Under the pieces are notes generated by a model. The model searched no databases and was not told the DNA's origin. It saw nothing but the letters and a program-made list of their open reading frames with translations. Position numbers and translations under genes: made by a program. This document shows, piece by piece, positions 12,970 through 19,330 of a DNA stretch of 19,330 nucleotides; within the stretch, counting starts at the first letter, position 1, and every line of letters starts with the position of its first letter. This stretch comes from JBDNJM01 sp041687755. GTDB lineage: Bacteria > Planctomycetota > UBA1135 > GCA-002686595. The stretch spans positions 1-19,330 of the forward strand of contig JBDNJM010000036.1 of assembly GCA_041687755.1 (NCBI GenBank). Reading direction: 5' to 3'.

Positions 12970-15795
12970 ATGCTGGGACCCATGATGAGTGCCGCTGTCG
13001 TGTTCGCCCTGGCGATCTCCCTGCCCGCCCGGCCCCTGGCCCCCACCGCCCTGGCCCAATCGGTCAGCGCGCCGCCCCCCGTAGCGGCGCGCAGCGATGC
13101 GCCGCTGCGCTTCGGGGATCCGGCCGAGGCGTTGCTCAACCTATTCCCGGGCGCCAGGCACGACGCGTCGGTCTTCGATCCCGCCCGCCTGCTGGGCCAG
13201 CCGATTGGGACGCGCCTCGCGCACCATCAAGAGATCCTGACGTCGTTCGAGGCGCTCGCGGCCAGCTCCGAGCGCATGCAGCTGCGCTTTCACGGCCAGA
13301 GCATCGAAGGACGCGCGCTGATGCACGGCGTGTTCACGAGCCCCGCCAACCATGCGCGCCTCGACGCGTGGATGGCGTCGCGCTTCTCCGACGATCCTGA
13401 GGGGGCGCCGGCGGTCGTCTGGATGGGCTACTCGATCCACGGCGATGAGACCTCGCCCGCCGACGCCGCGCTCGCGCTCGCATGGCACCTCGCCGCGTGC
13501 ACCGACGACGACGTTGCGCGACTGCTCGACGAACTCGTGATCGTGATCGACCCGGTCATGAATCCCGACGGCCGCGAGCGCATCCTGAGCCAGCTCGAGC
13601 AGTCCGCCGGTCGCGTCCCCAACCTCGACCACGCCAGCATGCAGCGCGGCCGCTGGCCTTTTGGGCGCGGCAACCACTACCTGTTCGACATGAACCGCGA
13701 CTGGCTCGCGGGCGTCACGCCGGAGACGCGCGGGCGCTGGGGCGCGATCGATGCGTTCGAGCCGCAGGTTCTGATCGACGGGCACGAGATGGGCGCGCTC
13801 GACACCTTTTTGATGTACCCGCAGAACGAAGCGCGCCATCCGCAGCTACCCGAAACCTTGCTCGGCTGGCAGGACCGCTTCGCCGACGAACAGGGCGCGG
13901 CCTTCGACGCCCGCGGTTGGTCGTACTACACCCGCGAATGGGCGGACGGCTGGTACCCCGGCTACTCCGACGCCTGGGGCTCGCTCGGCGGCGCGATCGG
14001 GCTCCTCTACGAGCAGGCCTCGACGCTCGGCAGCCCGGTGCGCCGAGAAAGCGGTGAAGTCGTGACCTACCTGGAGTCGGTCGAGCACACCGTCGCCAGC
14101 TCGCTCGCCAACCTGCGCACCACGCTCGAGAACCGCTCCGAAATCCTGCGCGACTTTCGCGCCTCGCGCAGTGCTGCCCTACAGCCGGCTACGCCGGAGC
14201 GGGTGTTCTGCGTGCCGCCGGACCCTGTCCGAGTCGATCGCCTCGCCGAGCTCGAGTCGATCTTCACTGGACAGAACTTCCGCTATAAGGTCGTTCAGGA
14301 GTTCGAGCTGGCCGACGCCGAGCACTCGATGGGCGCTTCGAAGACGAGCGTCACAATGCCCGCCGGCACGCTCGTCGTCCAGCTCGCCCAGGAGCGCGGG
14401 CGGCGCGTCGCCGCCTACCTAGAGTTCGACCCGCGGCTGCCCGACGACTACCTGATCCAGGAGCGCGGCGACCTGGAGCGCCGCGGCTACGGGAACATGT
14501 ACGACGTGACCGCCTGGGACCTTGCGCGCGCGCTCGACCTCGACGCCTGGTGGGGCGAGACGAGCCTGCGCGGCCTGCGGGACCTCGAGCGTGCCCCGTT
14601 CAGCGCCGCTCCCGTCGACCCAGCGGCCCCCGCCTGGGGGTTTGCCGTGGACGGCTCGAGCGATCGCTCCCTGCGCTTCGCGGCCGCCGCGATGGAGCTC
14701 GGGCTCGCCGTGCATCTGGGCGATGAATCGTTCCGCGCGGGCGGATCTGAGTTCCCCGCCTGGAGCCTGCTGCTGCGGGCCCATGAGAACGAGTCGGTCG
14801 GCGACAGCTTCCGAACGCTCGTCGCCCGCGCCGCCGCCGAGGCCCGGGTCGAGGCCGTGCCGCTCGCCGGCGGACGCACGCCCGACGAGGGCCCCGACCT
14901 CGGCGGCGGGTACTTTGTGCTGCTCGAGCGCCCGCGCGTCGCGCTGCTGTCGAACGACCCGGTCTCGGCCGAGGGCTTCGGCAGCCTGTGGCACCACCTC
15001 GACACGCGGCTAGGCCTGCCCCACTCGCTGATCGACGCCCAGGCGCTCGGCTCGACGGACCTGCGGCGCTTCAACGTGCTGATCCTTCCGCCGGCGAACG
15101 ACGCCCTCGCCGGTCTGCTCGAGCGGCACGGCGACGACTTGCGCGACTGGGTCCGCTCCGGCGGCACGTTGATCGGCATCGAGAGCGGTGCGGTCGCGCT
15201 GCTCGACGCGGACCTCGGACTGTCGGACGTGCGCCTGCGCCGCAACGCGCTCGAGGACCTGCCCGAACTGCGCGCTCGCGCGCGCATGCAGCTCAACGCC
15301 GGCGAAGAGGCGATCGACTTCGAGGCCCTGTGGTCCGGCCAGCTCGCGCCCGGCGGCGCGGAGTTCTTGGAGGCCGCGGACGCCGAAGATTCGGCGGGAC
15401 TCGAGGAGCGCGATGCATGGATGCGTCGCTTCGCGCCCCAGGGGGCGATCCTGCGCGCCCACGTGGACACGGAGCACTGGCTGTGCGCCGGCCTCAACGA
15501 CGAACTCCCGGTGTTCTACGGCGGCAGCCACGCGTTCGTCGGCGACGTGCCGACGCCCGTGCGGCTCGCTGAGCAGCCCGGCGAGCTGCGCTTGTCCGGT
15601 CTGCTGTGGCCCGAGGCCGCCGAGCGCCTGTCGCTCGCCTCGGCGGTAACCGCCGAGTCCTACGGCTCGGGGCAGGTGCTCCTGTTCGCCGCCCACCCGG
15701 TGTTCCGGGGCTACTGGCTCGGCACCGCGCGGACCTTCTCCAACGCCATCGTGCTCGGCCCCGGGGCCGGCGCGAGCCCGCCGCGACCCCGCTGA
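12970..15795 (+). CDS. Secreted M14-family zinc carboxypeptidase, multidomain
   Basis: A 941-residue exported metallopeptidase. An N-terminal hydrophobic stretch (AAVVFALAISLPARPLAPTA) acts as the signal peptide, with cleavage around ALAQ (residue 30). The M14 catalytic domain covers about residues 80-390. Zinc ligands appear as His157 and Glu160 in SIHGDETSP and His272 in LIDGHEMG; Arg242 or Arg244 and the NPDGRER segment are typical of substrate-binding loops; Glu348 in GLLYEQAS is the likely general base. The remaining 550 residues are not peptidase. One part (LRRFNVLILPPANDA to RSGGTLIGIESGAVALLD) resembles a class I glutamine-amidotransferase-like fold, as seen in other long M14 proteins. 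ATGs at 12970, 12982 and 12985 are all possible starts. M14 enzymes trim C-terminal residues from peptides; the substrate here is unknown. Confidence 0.9.
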   Translation: MLGPMMSAAVVFALAISLPARPLAPTALAQSVSAPPPVAARSDAPLRFGDPAEALLNLFPGARHDASVFDPARLLGQPIGTRLAHHQEILTSFEALAASSERMQLRFHGQSIEGRALMHGVFTSPANHARLDAWMASRFSDDPEGAPAVVWMGYSIHGDETSPADAALALAWHLAACTDDDVARLLDELVIVIDPVMNPDGRERILSQLEQSAGRVPNLDHASMQRGRWPFGRGNHYLFDMNRDWLAGVTPETRGRWGAIDAFEPQVLIDGHEMGALDTFLMYPQNEARHPQLPETLLGWQDRFADEQGAAFDARGWSYYTREWADGWYPGYSDAWGSLGGAIGLLYEQASTLGSPVRRESGEVVTYLESVEHTVASSLANLRTTLENRSEILRDFRASRSAALQPATPERVFCVPPDPVRVDRLAELESIFTGQNFRYKVVQEFELADAEHSMGASKTSVTMPAGTLVVQLAQERGRRVAAYLEFDPRLPDDYLIQERGDLERRGYGNMYDVTAWDLARALDLDAWWGETSLRGLRDLERAPFSAAPVDPAAPAWGFAVDGSSDRSLRFAAAAMELGLAVHLGDESFRAGGSEFPAWSLLLRAHENESVGDSFRTLVARAAAEARVEAVPLAGGRTPDEGPDLGGGYFVLLERPRVALLSNDPVSAEGFGSLWHHLDTRLGLPHSLIDAQALGSTDLRRFNVLILPPANDALAGLLERHGDDLRDWVRSGGTLIGIESGAVALLDADLGLSDVRLRRNALEDLPELRARARMQLNAGEEAIDFEALWSGQLAPGGAEFLEAADAEDSAGLEERDAWMRRFAPQGAILRAHVDTEHWLCAGLNDELPVFYGGSHAFVGDVPTPVRLAEQPGELRLSGLLWPEAAERLSLASAVTAESYGSGQVLLFAAHPVFRGYWLGTARTFSNAIVLGPGAGASPPRPR

Positions 15796-15922
15796 GGGCA
15801 CTCCGGGGCCCGGGGTCATTTCCCGGTGCCCAGAGCCGCGTCCCGCCCACCCGGGCCGGATTTCGTTCAAGCGCGGCCCGTGTCCCTGCCGACACGAGGA
15901 AAGGCCCTCTCCCCGCGCTTCA

Positions 15923-16621
15923 ATGACCCAACCCGTGCTCAGCCCCCAGACCGTCGAGTCGAACATCCGCGCTCGGGTCCGCACCGAGTCCCAGTCCGGA
16001 AGCGGCATTCGCGGCGACTGCAGCATCGACCTAGCCTACGAGTCGGCGACGATCTCCATCGAGTTCAGCTCCGAGGTCGCGCCGACCCTAACAATCGGGC
16101 AGTGGGTCACCCTGGAGTTCGTGAGCAACCCCGGCTCCAAGCCGATCGAGGCGCGCGCCAAGGCGATGTCTTGGCGCTCAACGGGCACGCTCGAGACGTA
16201 CACCTTCTACGTGGAGCGCGACGAGTCTCAACCCCTCGCCGCGCTCGCCAGCCGGCGCGCGGAAGAGCGCATCCGCGTCGATCAACTCAACCCGGTGCGC
16301 GCCACGCTCCTCGACTGCAACAACCGCTGCCGCGAGGGTCTACTGCACGACCTCTCGCTCGGCGGCTGCGCGATCCTGTTCCAGGCCGAAGAGCCCTGGA
16401 TGCTCGCCCACGACCGGCGCACCAAGGTGCAGCTGGACCTGTTCCCCGGTCAGCCGATGCTGTCCGTCGAGGGGTACCTGCGCTCGCGCCGACTGAACGG
16501 CTTCGAAGTGCTGTTCGGGTTCGCCTTCGAGCCGAGCCAGGTGGAGTCGGAAGAGGTCTACGATCGCCTGCAGCGGTTCCTCGAGCTGCGCGCCCAAGAG
16601 ATCGAGCTGCTCAAGCTCTGA
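15923..16621 (+). CDS. PilZ-domain protein, probable c-di-GMP receptor
   Basis: A 232-residue cytosolic protein without signal or membrane segments. Residues 1 to about 105 form a beta-rich N-terminal domain of unknown match, possibly YcgR-N-like. The PilZ domain follows with both ligand motifs intact: RxxxR as RAEER (residues 112-116) and DxSxxG as DLSLGG (143-148). It closes with an RLNGFEVLFGFAFE strand. With both motifs present, c-di-GMP binding is expected. The partner could be motility, polysaccharide or another effector, and the neighbours do not say which. It lies 127 bases after the M14 gene, so it may have its own promoter. Confidence 0.88.
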   Translation: MTQPVLSPQTVESNIRARVRTESQSGSGIRGDCSIDLAYESATISIEFSSEVAPTLTIGQWVTLEFVSNPGSKPIEARAKAMSWRSTGTLETYTFYVERDESQPLAALASRRAEERIRVDQLNPVRATLLDCNNRCREGLLHDLSLGGCAILFQAEEPWMLAHDRRTKVQLDLFPGQPMLSVEGYLRSRRLNGFEVLFGFAFEPSQVESEEVYDRLQRFLELRAQEIELLKL

Positions 16622-16685
16622 CCGGACTGCCGCAGACCCGGGCCTCGCGCGTCCAGATGTCCGGCACGCTAGACTCGTCGCCACA

Positions 16686-17357
16686 ATGAGTGCGCCCGAG
16701 TCCAATCGAGATGAGCCCGGCACCGATCGCCTGATCCTGTTCACGCGCTACCCCCGCCCGGGCGAGACGAAGACGCGGCTGATTCCTGCCGTGGGGCCTG
16801 AGGGCGCGGCGGCCGTGCAGCGCGAGCTGGCCGAGCGCACGTTCGCCTTCGCTCGCATGGCCCGCGCGCGCGGCCGAGTAGATCTCGAAGTTCGCGTCAC
16901 CGGAGCGGAACCGGCGGAGTTCGAGCCGGTCTACGGAGCCGACCTGAACTTTGTCGAGCAGGGCGCTGGCGACCTGGGCCAACGGCTGGCGCGCGCGCTG
17001 AAGGAAGCCTTCGCCGCGGGCTTCGAGCGCGCCGCGGTGCTCGGCACCGACTGCCCGGAGGCGACCGATGTGCAGCTTCTTCAGGGCCTCGAAGCGCTGC
17101 GCTCCGCGTCGGCCGTGATCGGTCCGGCGGAGGACGGCGGTTACTGGCTGCTGGGGCTCGAGCGCGCCGCCGCGGGGCACCTTGCTACTTTGTTCGCCGA
17201 CATCGAGTGGGGCACGGACCGCGTCGCCGAGGTGACGCGCGCACGGCTCGCCGCCGCGGGGCTGGAGCTGACCGAGCTCGAGACCCTGGCAGACGTCGAT
17301 CGGCCCGAAGATCTAGAGCGCTGGCTGGGGAGCCGGCCGCGCACGTCCTTGCCCTGA
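16686..17357 (+). CDS. TIGR04282/DUF2064 family glycosyltransferase-like protein
   Basis: A 223-residue cytosolic protein with a GT-A/nucleotidyltransferase-like fold. Diagnostic segments are ILFTRYPRPGETKTRLIPAV (residues 17-36), GAGDLGQRLARALKEAF, VLGTDCPEAT (118-127), IGPAEDGGYWLLGLE (145-159) and a C-terminal ADVDRPEDLERWL. Members are annotated as arsenosugar-biosynthesis glycosyltransferase-like, but none of the usual arsenosugar partners (radical SAM ArsS, ArsM) is in the window, so that role is unsupported here. The start ATG follows a 64-base gap after the PilZ gene on the same strand. The TGA at 17355-17357 is 21 bases before the oppositely oriented b562 relic. Confidence 0.85.
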   Translation: MSAPESNRDEPGTDRLILFTRYPRPGETKTRLIPAVGPEGAAAVQRELAERTFAFARMARARGRVDLEVRVTGAEPAEFEPVYGADLNFVEQGAGDLGQRLARALKEAFAAGFERAAVLGTDCPEATDVQLLQGLEALRSASAVIGPAEDGGYWLLGLERAAAGHLATLFADIEWGTDRVAEVTRARLAAAGLELTELETLADVDRPEDLERWLGSRPRTSLP

Positions 17358-17378
17358 ACCGGGCGGGCACATCGGCCG

Positions 17379-17735
17379 TCAGCCCTGATACGTATCGTGG
17401 CCCAGGTTCTTCGAGGCCTTAAACTCGTCGTTCGCCGCAGCGAGCGCTTCGGCGTCGCCGCGCAGGGTTGCCTCCTCCATCGCCAGCAGGTTGCCCAGAG
17501 CCGAGTTCAAGGTCTGGCGAAAGCCGACGTCAAGCAGCCCTTAGGCCCCGTCGTCAATGTCGTCGGCGCTGAACGCCGGCTCGCAAAGCGACGACAGCGC
17601 CGCGGCCTGCATCGAATCGAGGGCCACGACCAGCGCGTCGCGGTTGGCGGCCGGGTCTTCCAGCAGCCAGCGCAGCGCCCGCTGGCCGTTGCGCAGCGCG
17701 ACCATCCCGTCGAACAACCCCAGGTCCAGGCCCCA
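17379..17735 (-). pseudogene. Cytochrome b562-like remnant with in-frame stop
   Basis: Read on the minus strand, one frame gives a helical protein interrupted by a TAA at 17541-17543. Before the stop it reads LDLGLFDGMVALRNGQRAL and then VALDSMQAAALSSLCEPA. After it come NSALGNLLAMEEATLRGD and NDEFKASKNLGHDTYQG. The order and spacing match the four-helix cytochrome b562 family. The N-terminal Met (17703-17705) and C-terminal His sit where the haem-iron ligands lie in Escherichia coli b562. No start codon or signal peptide precedes it: the frame runs back without an ATG to a stop near 17790. It is therefore 5'-truncated as well as nonsense-interrupted. The recombinase relic starts about 100 bases away, and that insertion may have removed the 5' end. 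A sequencing error at the TAA would not restore the lost start. Confidence 0.7.
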
Positions 17736-17831
17736 AGTGTGGCCTCGTAACCGGCCCAGGTGCCCGGCCTGGTCACCGTCGAGCCCTCAGAGGCGCTCCC
17801 CCAGCTGATGCTCGAGCATGAGACCCCAACC

Positions 17832-18821
17832 ATGGCCAAGGCGGTGCATCGCTTCTACGCCTCCGTTGGGACCATGTTCGAGGCCTGGGTGGCCCGGCGC
17901 CAAAGCCCCAACACGGAGCGGGCCTACTGGCGCGATGTGCTCGACCTGGTGGAGTTCCTGGGGCTGCCAACAGCGTTCATTGACGTGAACGGCAAGAACC
18001 GGCAGACCATCCTTCCCGACCACGGCTGGGCGCTGCCGCAGGTGACCGTGCCGCAAGTACAGGCGTGGCGTGGCTTCCTGAACAGCGAAAGGCACGCGGC
18101 ACCCGACACCTCGAACAGGCGCGTGTCTTCGGTGTCCGGTCTCTACAAGTTCATGCGTGAGGCTGGGCCGAGGCGCGACTGCCAATCAACGTTCCGAACC
18201 CGGCCACTCCCAGCTCATCACCAGGGATGTCCAGGAACCGGTCACCCCCACCGAGGCATTGTCCGCGACGCGGGCTCGGCAGCCCATGGCTTTGCCGCAA
18301 GGCGATTCGGTGCTCGCCTATCGGGACCGTGCCGTGCTTAGGTTCTGCCTCTACACCGGGGCTCGCATTGCTACGGGGTGCAGATTCAACGTCGGGGAAT
18401 TCATCGACCACGAAGAAGACCCAAGGTGCACATCCAGGAAAAGGGGCGCGGTAAGAGCAAGCGTCCCGTGGGCATCAATGCCATCGCAGCTGATGCGCCG
18501 CGCGAGTGCATCGAGCAGGCGGGGCTCACCAGCGGTCTCCTGTTTCGCTCGAGGTTAAACTCCAAGAGCGTGAAGCTCGGTCCGCGAACCATAGATGACT
18601 CGACCATGTACCGGCTCCTGCAGGGCCAGTTGGAGCGGGTGCCCACGGCAATGAAGGAACGCGAGCTCGAGGACGGCAGCGAAGAAGTGCGCTGCGTGTG
18701 CTCCCCACACACTCTTCGGGAAACGACGGCCACCCTGCTGCTGAACGCCGAAGAGGACATTGGACAGGTTCAGAAACCACCCGGGTACGAGCACGTGACC
18801 GTTACGCAGGTCTACGACAGG
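17832..18821 (+). pseudogene. Tyrosine recombinase/integrase relic with several frameshifts
   Basis: Starting at ATG 17832, the first frame gives an N-terminal SAM-like core-binding domain (FEAWVARRQSPNTERAYWRD, then RRVSSVSGLYKFMREA). Near 18165-18215 the reading moves through two other frames (PINVPNPA, then HSQLITRDVQEP). The catalytic domain continues with YRDRAVLRFCLYTGAR, holding the first catalytic Arg. Near 18420 it shifts again into KVHIQEKGRGKSKRPV (beta-hairpin Lys). Then come SPHTLRETTATLLL (HxLR) and GYEHVTVTQVYDR, with the catalytic Tyr at 18813-18815. The usual GH before the tyrosine is GY. At least three shifts in about 250 bases plus the missing His argue for decay rather than one read error. 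The GC is well below that of the flanking genes, consistent with transfer. Confidence 0.82.
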
Positions 18822-18848
18822 TGGTGTACCAGTTGGTCTGCAAATTCG
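18820..18848. repeat. Probable terminal inverted repeat of the IS256-type element
   Basis: The stretch begins GGTGGTGTACCAGTTGG and continues through TCTGCAAATTCG. It lies 14 to 42 bases beyond the transposase stop. From memory, ends of this form (GGxxGTGTCCA..TCTGTAAAT) are common in IS256-family elements. The matching repeat would be needed from the other end, outside the window. Confidence 0.5.
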
Positions 18849-18861
18849 AGCTGCGGCGCTG

Positions 18862-19330
18862 TCAGTCGGACTCCATGGAGAGGTAGACGCGGCCGGCCTC
18901 CCATTCGTCGGAGGTCTCGGCCAGAAGAGCGGTCAGGAGGCGCGGCGCGCTGGCCTCATTAGGGAAGATGGATGCGACGCGGGTGCGTCGCTTGACCTCG
19001 CGTTTGAGGCGCTCGAGCATGTTGGACGTCCGCAGGAATCGCTGGTGCTGGGGCGGGAGACCGAAAACGCTGAGTCCCTCAAGGATGTTCCCCTCGAGCC
19101 ACTCCGCGAGTTTTGGGGTCTGCTCGGCATGCCTTTCGACAGCAATCTTCAGGAGCCGGTCCGCCTCGAATCGATCGGGCGCGTTGAAGCTGGCGCGGAT
19201 GTCCGCGGCGACCTTCTTCCGCATCTCGACCTTGGGCACGTATGCAGTCGCGTTTCGCTGCAGGTGGACCTGGCAGCGCTGCCAGCGGACCGCCGGCAGG
19301 ACGGCCTTGATGGCTGCCCGAAGGCCGGAG
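18862..19330 (-). CDS. IS256/Mutator-family transposase, 3' part
   Basis: The last 155 or so residues of a DDE transposase, with the 5' part beyond the window. The frame is open to the edge: it reads SGLRAAIKAVLPAVRWQRCQ, then VHLQRNATAYVPK. This is the conserved stretch right after the second catalytic Asp, which is just outside. The third catalytic residue is the Glu in TSNMLERLKREVKRRTRVA, followed by the family's IFPNEASAPRLLTALLAE and SDEWEAGRVYLSMESD. No frameshift is seen in the visible part, so this is the youngest and best-preserved mobile component here. It is transcribed toward the recombinase relic. Confidence 0.9.
   Translation of the reverse strand, partial: SGLRAAIKAVLPAVRWQRCQVHLQRNATAYVPKVEMRKKVAADIRASFNAPDRFEADRLLKIAVERHAEQTPKLAEWLEGNILEGLSVFGLPPQHQRFLRTSNMLERLKREVKRRTRVASIFPNEASAPRLLTALLAETSDEWEAGRVYLSMESD

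Larger units (their letters stand above)
18820..19330. mobile_element. IS256/Mutator-family insertion sequence, one end only
   Basis: The right part of an insertion sequence enters from the window's 3' edge. It contains the transposase 3' half and ends at about 18820, where a terminal-repeat-like sequence begins directly behind the recombinase tyrosine codon. The other end and the target duplication are outside the window, so the boundary is approximate. Confidence 0.75.

Noticed and set aside
15796..15831. Stem-loop (GGGCAC/GTGCCC with an inner CGGG/CCCG) after the M14 gene as a terminator
   Set aside because: The stem is short and broken and is not followed by a T-run. In DNA this GC-rich such pairings are frequent by chance.
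16686..17357. Arsenosugar biosynthesis cluster
   Set aside because: Only the TIGR04282-type gene is present. No ArsM or radical SAM ArsS partner adjoins it, and the family occurs widely outside arsenic clusters.
17832..18962. Treating the recombinase frames as three separate small genes
   Set aside because: Consecutive frames each carry successive parts of one tyrosine recombinase in the right order, so one broken gene explains them better.
1..19330. CRISPR array, toxin-antitoxin pair, or defence island
   Set aside because: No regularly spaced repeats, no Cas-like or restriction-like proteins and no small paired antitoxin/toxin frames were found.

Overview
The window is a high-GC bacterial chromosome segment, densely coded and with short intergenic gaps. 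Planctomycetota is my best guess and Myxococcota an alternative. The guess rests on a futalosine-route menaquinone gene (mqnA), large secreted beta-propeller proteins, a di-haem cytochrome peroxidase and a b562-like relic. No rRNA, tRNA or other lineage marker is present, so the assignment is inference.

Layout. Positions 1-79 form a long, nearly perfect inverted repeat of REPIN/MITE type. A tight plus-strand operon follows (120-4258): purK, a fused aminodeoxychorismate synthase pabAB, and the chorismate dehydratase gene mqnA. The last two compete for chorismate (folate versus menaquinone). Convergent to it is an MgtE-type Mg2+ channel (4272-5627, minus), with a small ankyrin-repeat lipoprotein (5785-6381, plus) diverging from it.

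From 6418 to 11207 the minus strand carries two large secreted beta-propeller proteins, one SBBP-type and one integrin-like FG-GAP with seven countable blades. Their base composition is visibly less GC-rich than the flanks. At the start of the FG-GAP gene an 8-C tract separates a clean signal-peptide frame from the mature frame. This is either a sequencing indel or a phase-variation switch. A roughly 380-base stretch without a gene follows.

A di-haem cytochrome c peroxidase gene (11587-12867, minus) diverges from a very large M14 zinc carboxypeptidase (12970-15795, plus). Then come a PilZ protein (15923-16621) and a TIGR04282/DUF2064 nucleotidyltransferase-like enzyme (16686-17357).

The right end (17379-19330) is a decaying mobile zone. 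It holds a cytochrome b562-like gene with an in-frame stop and no signal peptide, a tyrosine recombinase broken by several frameshifts, and the 3' part of an IS256/Mutator-family element. That element lies immediately behind the recombinase's catalytic tyrosine and runs off the window.

Most genes belong to known families. The points most worth checking are the poly-C junction, the terminal hairpin, the two-propeller island and the nested mobile wreckage. I see no convincing new multi-gene system.
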